From Actinomycetota bacterium (GTDB lineage: Bacteria; Actinomycetota; Thermoleophilia; BMS3ABIN01), in contig JACRMB010000007.1 of NCBI GenBank assembly GCA_016235065.1, positions 62,001 to 126,000 on the forward strand: 64,000 nucleotides of DNA, given 5' to 3'. The position numbers and the translations under genes are program-made. Position 1 is the stretch's first letter. Every line of letters begins with the position of its first letter. Shown here piece after piece: positions 25,804 to 34,278 of the stretch. The notes beneath the pieces were generated by a model. It searched no databases. It was not told the DNA's origin and saw only the letters and a list, made by a program, of their open reading frames with translations.

Positions 25804-26925
25804 TTATCTGATCACCGGATAGTCGGCGCTGTTGATCGTCGTCAAGGTATCCTGGCTGTCTGGCGTCTCTGTCCAGGCGGTCATCCCAGACCTTAGAGTC
25901 ACTGCGTTGTAACCCATCATCCTGAGCACCGCGGTCACCTGACCGGCTGTCTGCCCCGTCTCGCCGACCACTACGATGAGCTTGTCTTTCGGCAGGTACG
26001 ACAGATTCTGGGGATCACCCAGGACCCGCCAGTCGATCAGCATATGGGTTCCCATATCGATGTGGCCGTCGCGCTGCCAGGTTTCCAGAGGGCGCACATC
26101 CAGCAGGAAGATGGAATCCATCTGTGCCGGGTCGCTCAGCCGTTTGTAGAGGTCATCGGCGAAGATGTGGTTGAACGGGTATTCTTTTTCCATCACATCT
26201 TCATGGAGGAATTTCTGAGCCGCATCCGTCAGGACCGCGATCTCATCATCCGGGGGCGCGGAAAGTCTCTGCGCTGGTTCCTGGGTGACCGGCTGGGTGT
26301 ACGGAGCCTCGGAGGCGACCGGATAGCTTTTAGAGATGCCTCCCTCGACGTCGCTGATCATCAGCTTGCCGGCGGGCGTCCGGGTCCAGGCGGCCATGCC
26401 GTGCTTGAGCGCGACAGCGTCATATCCCAGCCAGCGGAGTGCCGAGGCAACCTGCACGGCTGTGTGGCCGGTCGGGCTGACGCAGACTATCATCCTGTCT
26501 TTTGGCAGCTTTTCCAGGTTCTCGGGATCAGCCACCTCCTGCATCCTGATCCAGTTGGCTCCTTCGATATGGCCCTGTTCTTCCCACTCGTTGCGCGGGC
26601 GGGTATCGAGGATGAATGGTTTTTCAGCTCTGGACGGATCCGTGAGCCATGCTTCAAGCTCTTCCGCCGTGATCAGGTTACCGGGTGTACCGCCGCCACT
26701 GCCATGAATCGAGGAGAATACTGTGTTCCCGCGTTTGATAAGGATCTGGTCCTTGGTCAATGCAGAAGTCTTCGCCTGGATGGCTGTCGATGTATCTGTG
26801 CCGGTAGCCGGTGTCGTATCGCTGGAGCCGCCGCACGAAAGCGTTACCACAGCCATCGCGATCACGATGATTTTGAAGATTACTTTCGAGAGACGTTCAT
26901 ATCTTTCCACGCACCCCATTCGCAT
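25804..26925 (-). CDS. Lipoprotein with two rhodanese-like domains lacking the catalytic cysteine
   Basis: 373 residues. The signal peptide ends in lipobox TLSC. Two rhodanese folds follow: domain 1 from about ELEAWLTDPSRAEKPFILDT to TPAGKLMISD, domain 2 from about NHIFADDLYKRLSDPAQM to the end. In domain 1 the active loop reads IVCVSPTGHTA, and aligning the GH-T turn puts serine at the catalytic position (the cysteine is two residues earlier). In domain 2 VVVGETGQTA puts glycine there. So sulfur transfer is unlikely; a binding or sensing role on the outer membrane face is inferred. It may relate to the sulfur-relay operon 1 kb away, but is not in it. Confidence 0.78.
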   Translation of the reverse strand: MRMGCVERYERLSKVIFKIIVIAMAVVTLSCGGSSDTTPATGTDTSTAIQAKTSALTKDQILIKRGNTVFSSIHGSGGGTPGNLITAEELEAWLTDPSRAEKPFILDTRPRNEWEEQGHIEGANWIRMQEVADPENLEKLPKDRMIVCVSPTGHTAVQVASALRWLGYDAVALKHGMAAWTRTPAGKLMISDVEGGISKSYPVASEAPYTQPVTQEPAQRLSAPPDDEIAVLTDAAQKFLHEDVMEKEYPFNHIFADDLYKRLSDPAQMDSIFLLDVRPLETWQRDGHIDMGTHMLIDWRVLGDPQNLSYLPKDKLIVVVGETGQTAGQVTAVLRMMGYNAVTLRSGMTAWTETPDSQDTLTTINSADYPVIR

Positions 26926-26975
26926 CTCCTGTTCCTGTCACAATTTTGTCTGGAAGAATCCGTCTGATGACTGGC

Positions 26976-26991
26976 TGGGTTATAATATACC
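26976..26991 (+). promoter_or_regulatory. Possible -10 element of vanZ-like gene
   Basis: GGGTTATAATATAC contains a perfect TATAAT hexamer between the divergent rhodanese-like lipoprotein and the VanZ-like gene. No good -35 at the usual distance is seen, so this is tentative. Confidence 0.35.
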
Positions 26992-27111
26992 CGGCTTTGC
27001 GAAACGTATCCGGTTCAGGAAGGCATTTCCGTAAAAGAGGCACCTGCAAAAAAAAATACCTCAGCATTACGAGTCGTTATACCCTGGCTGTCAGTCATTA
27101 CCTGGGCCGCT

Positions 27112-27456
27112 TTGATTTTCTATCTTTCCGACCAGCCTAATCTGATAAGTGATCTTGGCGCATGGGATCTTGTCTTGCGCAAGGGGGCACATATGGCAGA
27201 GTACGCGATTCTGTATCTGTTGCTCTGCAACGCCATCAAGCAATTGGGCGTGGCTTTTACCCCGGCGCTGGCGCTGGCTGCCATAGCGTCACTTTTGTAT
27301 GCATTATCTGACGAGTTCCACCAGCGGTTCGTGGCTGGTCGCACCGGCTCTCTTCGAGATGTTGGAATCGACTCGGCAGGGATCATCATCATGGGATTGA
27401 TAATCGTCATATCGCAGTCGAAACGAATGTCTCGTGAAGGGACTCCGGTTTCTTGA
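27112..27456 (+). CDS. VanZ-like membrane protein
   Basis: Family hallmarks: KGAHMAEYAILYLLLCNAI, LLYALSDEFHQRFVAGRTGSL-like segment with DEFHQ, and DVGIDSAGIIIMGL. Four hydrophobic segments are expected. The TTG used here starts inside the first of them; the frame is open upstream to 26986 and encodes VIPWLSVITWAALIFYLSD, the missing half of the first helix. No ATG, GTG or TTG precedes it in frame, so the true start may be a rare codon such as ATT at 27025, near AGGAAGG. Function unknown; VanZ homologues affect glycopeptide susceptibility and envelope lipids. Confidence 0.78.
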   Translation: MIFYLSDQPNLISDLGAWDLVLRKGAHMAEYAILYLLLCNAIKQLGVAFTPALALAAIASLLYALSDEFHQRFVAGRTGSLRDVGIDSAGIIIMGLIIVISQSKRMSREGTPVS

Positions 27457-27504
27457 AGGCTTGCAACCGAGCCAAATACGGGGGTTTTTCCCTATCTGAA
27501 TTGT

Positions 27505-27533
27505 TTGCCTTCTTGCTCGCGTGGAAGTATAGT
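27505..27533 (+). promoter_or_regulatory. Sigma-70-type promoter of the cold-shock gene
   Basis: TTGCCT and TATAGT are separated by 17 bases. Transcription from here would leave a leader of about 100 bases before the cold-shock protein start, as is usual for temperature-regulated csp mRNAs. Confidence 0.65.
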
Positions 27534-27646
27534 TAATTAGCTCGCGGAAGAACGCGGGGCAGTAATCTGGTTTTAAGTGCTTGGCGGTTTGCTTTTGGCA
27601 ATGTTCGAGTGCTTTTGCCACGGGAATGGTGAGAGGAGGAAACACC

Positions 27647-27850
27647 TTGCCAGAAGGAACAGTCAAATGGTTCTCCGATCAGAAAGGCTACGGCTTTATC
27701 GAGCAGGAGAACGGCAGCGACCTGTTCGTTCACTTCTCCGAAATTCAGACTGATGGTTTCAAGACCCTCACTGAAGGACAGAAAGTGACTTTCGAGCCGG
27801 CGGAGGGTCCCAAGGGCCCCCAGGCAACGAACGTGCGTCCTGTCGCTTAG
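27647..27850 (+). CDS. Cold-shock protein, CspA family
   Basis: 67-residue single-strand nucleic-acid-binding OB fold that keeps RNA unstructured. The RNP motifs KGYGFIEQ and LFVHFSEI are intact, and [15 protein letters not shown] is the canonical start. TTG is chosen for the strong AGGAGG site seven bases upstream; an earlier in-frame start would place 22 unrelated residues ahead of the fold. Monocistronic: promoter and terminator flank it closely. Confidence 0.96.
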   Translation: MPEGTVKWFSDQKGYGFIEQENGSDLFVHFSEIQTDGFKTLTEGQKVTFEPAEGPKGPQATNVRPVA

Positions 27851-27882
27851 AGCCCGCAGGGTAACACCAAAGGGTAAATGAA

Positions 27883-27906
27883 AAGGCCCTCCGCAAGGAG
27901 GGCCTT
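27883..27906 (+). terminator. Rho-independent terminator of the cold-shock gene
   Basis: A 10-bp GC-rich stem AAGGCCCTCC/GGAGGGCCTT is closed by a GCAA tetraloop and followed by TTAATATT. Strong hairpin; the A-rich left flank could let it work in both directions, also ending the leftward DsrE-like operon. Confidence 0.88.
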
Positions 27907-27988
27907 TAATATTGCGCTGAATCTGGTCCGGCTGGTCACGCGCCTGACGTGATGGACACCTCAGCCTCGCCCGACGGGCGGAATCGGC

Positions 27989-28165
27989 TTACCAGGTGAA
28001 GACCTTGTCGTTCGAGAAGATGAGGTCTACCAGCTTCGCATAGTCCTTGTCTTCATAAACGTTGACGACGGTCACTTCGTGGCCGCCTGCTTCAGTCTGG
28101 TCCTTGATGATCGTGTCCACGTTCCCCGAGGGGGTCCGCTCCTTGATGATATGAAGTATCTTCAT
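27989..28165 (-). CDS. Very small DsrE/DsrH-superfamily-like protein
   Basis: 58 residues with AGGAGG before the ATG. MKILHIIKE is a first Rossmann-like strand, GHEVTVVNVYEDKDYAKLVDLI a second strand and helix, and FSNDKVFTW the closing segment, a size and pattern like DsrH/TusB. It lacks any cysteine, so if related it cannot carry persulfide. Last gene of the leftward sulfur-relay operon, 17 bases after the DsrE-like gene. Confidence 0.7.
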   Translation of the reverse strand: MKILHIIKERTPSGNVDTIIKDQTEAGGHEVTVVNVYEDKDYAKLVDLIFSNDKVFTW

Positions 28166-28182
28166 TTAGCTGCCTCCTCTTC

Positions 28183-28464
28183 CTAGTAAGGGAGTACGTG
28201 GTCGTACTCGACCAGTTTTGCGGGGATATCCTGCATGATGATCTTCTGGAAACCCTCGTCGACGTCGTTGATCGAATAGAGGATGCAGTCCATCATCTCC
28301 AGGCTTTCGATGCTCAGGTTGTTCTCGTCATTGCGTTCTATGGGCGCGCCCAGGTTGAATACAGTGACTTCGTCGTCCGCAAGGATGAGTCCAAGCGACA
28401 TGCGCAGGGCTTCGCCCTGGCGGTCCCGCACCAGCACCGCTACTTTTTTCTTGTCGTCGCCCAT
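28183..28464 (-). CDS. DsrE/DsrF-like sulfur-relay protein
   Basis: 93 residues: KKVAVLVRDRQGEALRMSLGL then DDEVTVFNLGAPIERND, a flavodoxin-like alpha/beta pattern of the DsrE superfamily, which shuttles persulfide between carriers. The only cysteine is in MMDCILYSIND, not at the classic DsrE position, so a structural role in a hetero-oligomer is plausible. ATG overlaps the upstream TAA by one base (TAATG), supporting coupled translation. Confidence 0.75.
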   Translation of the reverse strand: MGDDKKKVAVLVRDRQGEALRMSLGLILADDEVTVFNLGAPIERNDENNLSIESLEMMDCILYSINDVDEGFQKIIMQDIPAKLVEYDHVLPY

Positions 28465-28751
28465 TAGAAGACCACCACCTTGTCAGAATCGTGCACCATG
28501 ACTGCGTTCTGGTACTGGCTGCCCGCGGTGGCGCCTTCGACATCCTTGACGCCGCGCGGCTCAGCGCTGTGGTCGCAATAGGCGAGCGTCGCGTCGCCGC
28601 TGCACTCTTTGCTCAGATCAGATGCCAGCAGGGTGCCGTCATCCATCATGAATACGGTGACATCATGACCGGCCGCCTTTGCGGCCTTGATGATGCCGAC
28701 CACATCGTCGCGGTACTTGTCCGAGTTCAGGAGAATCCCGAGTTTGCTCAT
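28464..28751 (-). CDS. DsrE-family sulfur-relay protein
   Basis: 95 residues: KLGILLNSDKYRDDVVGIIK, GHDVTVFMMDDGTLLAS and a cysteine pair, one in SKECSGDATLAYCDHSAEPRG, the loop where DsrE-family proteins carry their active cysteine. GGAGGTTGG precedes the ATG. With TusA and YedE upstream, it is expected to accept sulfur from the TusA-like carrier in the cytosol; direction and donor are inferred. Confidence 0.82.
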   Translation of the reverse strand: MSKLGILLNSDKYRDDVVGIIKAAKAAGHDVTVFMMDDGTLLASDLSKECSGDATLAYCDHSAEPRGVKDVEGATAGSQYQNAVMVHDSDKVVVF

Positions 28752-28930
28752 GATCCAACCTCCATGCGCACGCACCTCCAAATAGGTAGTTACATAGGCC
28801 CCCACTGAATTCAGGGTTGCAGCGGGGATTATATTATTGCCACTGCCGTAACTCAAGAAACCTTTCCGGCCCGAGGGTCCCTGGAAGGGATCGGGATCGC
28901 CGGAGAAGGCCGGCCCCAAAAGCAACAAGA

Positions 28931-28965
28931 CACGGGATCCGCAGGACTTGCCTGCAGCTCCCGTG
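28931..28965 (-). terminator. Hairpin between tusA-like and dsrE-like genes
   Basis: Arms CACGGGATCCGCAGG and CCTGCAGCTCCCGTG pair with few mismatches around a five-base loop. Read leftward it is followed by TCTTGTTGCTTTT. It could end the yedE-tusA transcript or reduce read-through into the dsrE-like genes 180 bases away. The 240-base gap holds no gene. Confidence 0.65.
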
Positions 28966-28991
28966 CCTTGTGTGGCTTTGAAATGCTGGTG

Positions 28992-29237
28992 CTACTTCTG
29001 GATCTTGATGGCCGTCACGCCGGCCTTCGGAGAGTTCGTCTCCAGGATCGTGTAACCCTTGCCGTTGCAAGCCTGGTTAACCGACTCCACGGAGGAGGGG
29101 TTGTCGATGAGGACTTCAAGGATCATGCCGTCCTGCATCTTCTCCAGGGACTTGAGGGTATAGAGCTGCGGATGCGGGCAGACATAACCACGCACGTCCA
29201 GCTCATAGCTACCATCGTCTTTCTTGTTGAATTTCAT
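28992..29237 (-). CDS. TusA-family sulfur carrier
   Basis: 81 residues with the TusA signature VRGYVCPHPQLYTLKSLEKM: CPxP, where the cysteine carries the persulfide. EVLIDNPSSVESVNQAC and GYTILETNSPKAGVTAIKI complete the two-layer fold. Preceded by an AGGAGG site and 48 bases after the YedE stop, so it is cotranscribed. Delivers sulfur taken up or mobilised with YedE and the DsrE-like partners. Confidence 0.92.
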   Translation of the reverse strand: MKFNKKDDGSYELDVRGYVCPHPQLYTLKSLEKMQDGMILEVLIDNPSSVESVNQACNGKGYTILETNSPKAGVTAIKIQK

Positions 29238-29285
29238 GCCTAATTCACCTCCTAGTGTTGCTTCCAGCTTCTATAGTTTAGCTGA

Positions 29286-30743
29286 TTACAGCTCGATGTC
29301 GAAGTCCATGTCGGCCATCTTGCGGTTGGCGATGTAGTTCACCAGCTTGGCTGAGATATAAGCGCCTACTCCCATGCCGATGAAGAAGAGCCATCCGCCT
29401 GGATCGCCGAACGCGGCTCGCGTATAAAACGCCCCGATGTTACAGCCAAGGGCGACTCGTGAGCCTATGCCCATGATCGTGCCTCCCATGACCGCATATA
29501 GAAACAGCTCCCGGGTGGGGAATTTCCACTTGAACTCCCGGTTCCACAAAGCCAGGAACGAGGCACCGAGGATCAGGCCGAAGGAGAGCAGCAGCGCCGG
29601 GCTAAGCCATGGCGAAGGTAGTCCGTTGACCTCTCCGAAATAGACGTTGCCGTCCATCGGAGCGCCGGCTGCATCGAGGACCCAACCGGCAGCCATGGCT
29701 TCCTGGGTGGTGATGTACCAGTAGCCGGGGTCGAACATCGTGCCCTGCTTGGAGACCTGGTCCGTCCGGGGTTCTTCGAATTTCCAGCTGGCGGGCGGTG
29801 TGCTGCCGTCTGCGGTCGCACCGGTCATTACCTGGCCGAAGTTGCCCGTGACCTGGTCATTCCCGGGGGGGTGGCCGAAGTCATAGTTGTCGCGCATCGA
29901 GCTCATTGTGAACAACTGGATGGCAGCTACCACACCCAGGCCGATTGCCGCGATAGTAGTGCGCTTGGAGGAGCTGATCATGTGCCAGAAGCCGGCGACT
30001 TCGTCCTTGAAGCCCATCTTGACCTCGCCGCCATCAGCTGCTGAAGAAGCAGCAGCGGCGCGGCGCTTGAGGAAGCCGCTGCGGATCACGATGATATACA
30101 CCGCGATCAGAAGGACCACTGCCAGAATGATCACGTTGAGCAATGAGTTGGCGATCAGGTTCTCCATGAGGGTGTGGTGCTCACCCGGGGCCGGCGTGCC
30201 ATAGACCTTGTCGGCCAGGACAAACGCGCTGTTGCCACTGATGTAATCCTTGACAAATGGATCCCAGAAAGGCAGCGCCACGAGGACAGCCTGAGCGAAT
30301 GAGAGGGATAGCAGCACTGTCAGGGAGATCATGTTACCTTCACCAGTCTTGTACAACGAACCGGTCGCACAACCACCAGCGAAGACCATGCCCAGGCCGA
30401 ACAGCAGGCCACCGGCCAGCTCGTTCCATCCCAGCGGGGCCGGGTGGAAGAAAGTCGGGAACTTGACGAAGAGCCACGCCGAGATGACGCTGAGGACGAT
30501 CAGGCCCATCATGATGCCGACGAACATTCGCGGCACCTTGACCATGATCAGATCGCGCCAGGCAGACGCGAAGCAAAAACGGCCATACTGTTGCAAAACG
30601 CCGTAAATAAAACCGAACCACATGTAAACTACGATGTAAAGATAAACTGGCGCAGAGATCACGTAGAGAATCGAAAGAATCGTGAGAAAACCCACTACGC
30701 CTACAGCATAAATCTTGTTACGCCCTTTTTTGGCTTCTGCCAT
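29286..30743 (-). CDS. YeeE/YedE-family sulfur transporter
   Basis: 485-residue polytopic membrane protein with two sulf-transport repeats. Conserved cysteine motifs: FGLGMVFAGGCATGSLYKTG in the first repeat and GIGSRVALGCNIGAFYTRAA in the second, the residues thought to pass thiosulfate or persulfide through the membrane. An insert of about 100 residues (EEPRTDQVSKQGTMFD region) separates the halves. The ATG is chosen for its GAGGAG site; an in-frame start 126 bases upstream would add a non-conserved leader. Pairing with TusA is a well-known arrangement. Confidence 0.9.
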   Translation of the reverse strand: MAEAKKGRNKIYAVGVVGFLTILSILYVISAPVYLYIVVYMWFGFIYGVLQQYGRFCFASAWRDLIMVKVPRMFVGIMMGLIVLSVISAWLFVKFPTFFHPAPLGWNELAGGLLFGLGMVFAGGCATGSLYKTGEGNMISLTVLLSLSFAQAVLVALPFWDPFVKDYISGNSAFVLADKVYGTPAPGEHHTLMENLIANSLLNVIILAVVLLIAVYIIVIRSGFLKRRAAAASSAADGGEVKMGFKDEVAGFWHMISSSKRTTIAAIGLGVVAAIQLFTMSSMRDNYDFGHPPGNDQVTGNFGQVMTGATADGSTPPASWKFEEPRTDQVSKQGTMFDPGYWYITTQEAMAAGWVLDAAGAPMDGNVYFGEVNGLPSPWLSPALLLSFGLILGASFLALWNREFKWKFPTRELFLYAVMGGTIMGIGSRVALGCNIGAFYTRAAFGDPGGWLFFIGMGVGAYISAKLVNYIANRKMADMDFDIEL

Positions 30744-31104
30744 TTCACTCCTCCTCAAAACACTGGTTTCCACAGTCTTGCCGGTCAACGGATGAGATGC
30801 CGTGGCATCGTCCGGGAATACGAGGTTAAGCACATTCAGAGATCCGGCGGAAGTATCCGCCCGCCGCATATCAGATCGTCCTGGACATTGGTGGGAAGGT
30901 CAGGAATAGGCATTGTCATGCCGGCATGGAGGCCACGATGACCCCGGCCCCGATACCGCCCGCCTGCCGCCTGCGCCCCCACCTTTTCAAAACAGCACTA
31001 TATCTCCAAGCGGCGACGCATTATTAAAAACATGAAATCCGGGGGCTGTCAAGACGGCGGCGGCAGTTATTGCGCTCGGTGCTGAAAGCCGCTAACCTTG
31101 AAAC
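30744..31104. other. Divergent intergenic region without gene
   Basis: 361 bases between the YedE-like gene and ctpA. I see no convincing gene or structured RNA. AT-rich stretches near 31018 (TTATTAAAAACATGAAA) probably hold the ctpA promoter, and the region left of it the sulfur-operon promoter; no clear hexamer pair is seen. Confidence 0.5.
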
Positions 31105-32289
31105 ATGCCACGTTTTTTCAGGGTATTCTTCATCACGCTGGCGCTCTCGGTCGCTTTCCTGTCCGGCATCTACTTCGGCGGGCACTACTACCGGATGTCG
31201 CTGCTGCTTCACCTGTTTCCCGAGCCGGTGCGAAACGCATTTTTCCCCGGTGATAACACGCTGCAGCTGGAGCGGGAGATCCAGGGCATCCTCGAAGAGG
31301 GTTTTTACAGGCCTGTCGATCGCGCCACCCTCGAGAACGGCGCCATGGAGGGCATGGTGAACAGCCTCGAGGACCCTTATACAGCCTATTTCACTCCTGA
31401 GGACTTCCGGCTGTTCAATGACCACTCCAACGGCCAGTTCACGGGGATCGGGGTGCTTATGGAGGAGAAGGACGGCCAGCTCAAGGTGGTGCAGGTCTTT
31501 GATGACTCACCGGCCCAGGAAGCAGGCATCCAGGCTGGCGATATCATCGTCGCTGTGGATGGACATCCGGTGGAGAAGATGACAGAGGAGGAGACATCGG
31601 GCATGATCCGCGGACCAGAGGGCACGAGTGTGGTGCTGAAAGTGCTCAGGGGCGCCGGAGAGCTCGAGTTCCCCATGGTCCGCCGGGCCATCGAGCTGCC
31701 GATCGTCAGCGAGGAGATGGTCGAGCGCGACGGCAGGAAGATCGGCTACGTGCGCCTGGACCAGTTCTCCCTTGACGCCGGCGTCAAGCTCAAAGCCGCC
31801 GTGGACAGCCTCGTCGCCCAGGGAGCCCAGGGTATCGTGCTGGACCTGAGGAACAACGGGGGCGGACTGCTGGATGAGTCGGTCAACGTATCAAGCGTGT
31901 TCATCCAGAACGGCCCGATCGTCTCGGTCGTCGGCCGGGACGGAGACACCCAGACATATGACGCCCGTGGCGAGGCGAATGAGAGCATCCCCCTGGTGGT
32001 CCTGATCAACGGCTTCACCGCCAGCGCTTCTGAGATCGTCGCTGGCGCGGTCAAGGATGACGTCCGGGGCAAACTCATCGGCGAGAAGACCTTCGGCAAG
32101 GGCGTAGTCCAGAACATCGTGCCGCTCAGCAACGGCGGTGGGCTCAAATACACGTCGGCGAGCTATTACACCCCCCTCGGCATCGACATCAACAAGATCG
32201 GCATCCAGCCTGACATCCCCGCCACAGACGACCCCGCGACGCCCGAGGACGAAGTCCTGGAGCTGGGGCTCGCCGAGCTGGCCCGCTGA
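31105..32289 (+). CDS. ctpA: Carboxyl-terminal processing peptidase, S41 family
   Basis: 394-residue membrane-anchored serine protease of the cell envelope. N-terminal TM at residues 5-25; a helical N-domain through YTAYFTPEDFRLF; PDZ domain (GIGVLMEEKDGQLKVVQVFD to VLKVLRGAGELEF), which gates the site; S41 core with LDLRNNGGGLLDESVNV, the catalytic Ser in FTASASEIVAGAV and Lys in GEKTFGKGVVQ. A complete Ser/Lys dyad. ftsEX-ctpA linkage is common in Gram-positives; targets are often peptidoglycan-hydrolase regulators. Confidence 0.95.
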   Translation: MPRFFRVFFITLALSVAFLSGIYFGGHYYRMSLLLHLFPEPVRNAFFPGDNTLQLEREIQGILEEGFYRPVDRATLENGAMEGMVNSLEDPYTAYFTPEDFRLFNDHSNGQFTGIGVLMEEKDGQLKVVQVFDDSPAQEAGIQAGDIIVAVDGHPVEKMTEEETSGMIRGPEGTSVVLKVLRGAGELEFPMVRRAIELPIVSEEMVERDGRKIGYVRLDQFSLDAGVKLKAAVDSLVAQGAQGIVLDLRNNGGGLLDESVNVSSVFIQNGPIVSVVGRDGDTQTYDARGEANESIPLVVLINGFTASASEIVAGAVKDDVRGKLIGEKTFGKGVVQNIVPLSNGGGLKYTSASYYTPLGIDINKIGIQPDIPATDDPATPEDEVLELGLAELAR

Positions 32290-32335
32290 CCTGGTCCGAT
32301 CACCGGAAACCCGTCCGTCCGGACCCCTGGTTGCC

Positions 32336-34180
32336 GTGCTCTCGAAACACGGCAAGATCTTTCGGGCTGAACCGCTCTTCGGCGACCTCAAGAATGACAT
32401 CTTTGTGGGGCGCAAGGCCCTGAACGGAGCCCGCCCGGGCGAACTGGTGGTGTTGCGGCCGGACGGCCGCGGCCGAGGCGAGGTAGTGAGGCGGCTGGGC
32501 AAGGCCGACTCGCTGGCGGCGCTGATGGAAGGGATACTCACTTTCTATAAGGTGCCGCGCGGATTCTCGCCGGCGGCGCTGGCCGAAGCCGACGAGCAGG
32601 CCGCTCTTTCCGGTGAAGCTGACAGTGGCCGAGGTGATCTCACCAGCCTGGTCTCATTCACCATCGATCCCGACGAGGCGAAAGATTTCGACGACGCAAT
32701 CTCGCTGGTGGCAGGTCCCGGCGACGGCGAGGTCACCCTTTATGTGCACATCGCTGACGTGAGCTACTTCGTGCCGCCTGATTCCGCCATCGACCGCGAG
32801 GCTGAGCGCAAGGCCTGCAGCGTCTACATGCCCGTGGCGGTTGAGCCGATGCTGCCGCCGAGGCTGTCCAGCGATGCCTGCAGCCTGCGCGCCGGCTTCG
32901 ACCGCAAGTGTGTCACTGTTGAGATGGTGTTCGACTGGGACGGGTGGGAAGCCGGCAATGGCACCGATAGCAGGCAGGGTCAGCCGGGGGAACAATCGCG
33001 TGGTGATGACGCCGGCAAAGAAGCCGGAGTGGAACCGATGCTTCCCACAAAGGTCCGCTTTTTCCGCAGCCTGATCCATAGCCGGCGGCGCCTGACCTAT
33101 AACGAGGTGGATGACTTTTTCGAGGGCGCGGCTGGACTCAGCGAACCGGGTGAGCAGCTCGAGCCAGGCCGCGATGACATCGATGCCACCGGCCTCGAAG
33201 CGCTGCTGGAGCGCAGCCGGCGGCTGGCGGGCGACCTGCGCGATGCCCGGCACGCCCGCGGCGCCCTTGCCATCCAGACCTTCGAGCCCGAGTTCCGCCT
33301 GGCTGATGACGGCGGTGTGATCGGCGTGAGGCCGCGACCCGAGTCTGAATCTCACGCGCTTATCGAGGAGTTCATGATCGCCGCCAACGAGGCGGTCGCC
33401 CGTTTCCTGGAGCACCGGCGCAGTAACTGTATCTACCGGGTACATGAGCAGCCCGACGCGACCGCGGTAGACGCCCTTTTCGACCTGCTGGAAGACCTGG
33501 GCGTGCCGGCGCCGCATTTCTCGCTGGCCGGGGGGACGCCGGATAAAGCCGGCAAGGCTATCCGCGACCTGCTGCGCTCACTGCCGCAGGTGCTCAGTGA
33601 GACCCAGCGGAACCGTTCTGTCTTCGGCGAGATAGTGCTTCGCTCCCTGAAACAGGCCCGCTACCTGGAGGATAACCTGGGCCATTTCGGCCTGGCTTCG
33701 GAGGCCTATCTGCACTTCACCTCGCCGATCCGCCGCTATCCGGATCTGGTCGTGCACCGGGCGCTGCTGCGGGAGCTGCATCTGGAAGATTACAGCTGCA
33801 ATCGGCTGGAGCTCGCTGAAGTCGCGTTGACCAGTTCCGAGAATGAGCGGCGCGCAGCGCTGGTCGAGCGTACTGCCGACGACATCGTCCTCGCCTTCCT
33901 GCTCGACCGGCTGCTCTTCGAGGAGGGCTGGGACAAGGTCTTCGAGGGAGAGATCGTCAGCATCATCCCGTCAGGGCTCTTCGTGCGCTTCGAGGAATGC
34001 TACGAAGGCTATGTGCCGGCGCGCCAGCTGCGGGGAGATTATTATGCGATCAGTGACACCGGTGGCGCGCTCATCGGACGGCGTTCGGGGCGTCCCTTCC
34101 GCCTTGGCGACCGCATGACCATCAGGGTCGTGCGGATCGACAAGCTCAGGGGGAAGGTGGAGCTGGAGCCAGCAAGGTAG
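32336..34180 (+). CDS. RNase R/VacB-type exoribonuclease with shortened N-terminus
   Basis: 614 residues from GTG 32336, a 3'-5' hydrolytic exoribonuclease. The RNB catalytic domain has SFTIDPDEAKDFDDAISLV (the metal-binding aspartates), HIADVSYFVPPDSAIDREAE and LHFTSPIRRYPDLVVHRALL. A C-terminal S1 domain starts at VFEGEIVSIIPSGLFVRF. Usual RNase R carries an N-terminal helix-turn-helix and two cold-shock domains; here only about 100 residues (KIFRAEPLFGDLKNDIFVG, one partial OB fold) precede RNB. An insert near residues 205-225 (Gly/Asp/Gln-rich) is unusual. The start is uncertain; CTG 32327 and 32291 are also open. Position before smpB-ssrA fits its role in trans-translation. Confidence 0.88.
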   Translation: MLSKHGKIFRAEPLFGDLKNDIFVGRKALNGARPGELVVLRPDGRGRGEVVRRLGKADSLAALMEGILTFYKVPRGFSPAALAEADEQAALSGEADSGRGDLTSLVSFTIDPDEAKDFDDAISLVAGPGDGEVTLYVHIADVSYFVPPDSAIDREAERKACSVYMPVAVEPMLPPRLSSDACSLRAGFDRKCVTVEMVFDWDGWEAGNGTDSRQGQPGEQSRGDDAGKEAGVEPMLPTKVRFFRSLIHSRRRLTYNEVDDFFEGAAGLSEPGEQLEPGRDDIDATGLEALLERSRRLAGDLRDARHARGALAIQTFEPEFRLADDGGVIGVRPRPESESHALIEEFMIAANEAVARFLEHRRSNCIYRVHEQPDATAVDALFDLLEDLGVPAPHFSLAGGTPDKAGKAIRDLLRSLPQVLSETQRNRSVFGEIVLRSLKQARYLEDNLGHFGLASEAYLHFTSPIRRYPDLVVHRALLRELHLEDYSCNRLELAEVALTSSENERRAALVERTADDIVLAFLLDRLLFEEGWDKVFEGEIVSIIPSGLFVRFEECYEGYVPARQLRGDYYAISDTGGALIGRRSGRPFRLGDRMTIRVVRIDKLRGKVELEPAR

Positions 34181-34278
34181 GCTTCTGGTTACATCATTAT
34201 TCTGGCCGGGTGCTTTCGGCAGAGCGCCTGTAATCCAGCGTGTGAGCCCCTGAGGGCGTCAACCGTTATAATCTTCAT

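Noticed and set aside
30744-30869. 42-codon N-terminal extension of the YedE-like protein
   Set aside because: No membrane segment or conservation; GAGGAG lies directly before the ATG at 30743.
32138-32335. Upstream extension of the RNase R-like gene into ctpA
   Set aside because: Residues there are the shifted frame of ctpA, with no conserved sequence.
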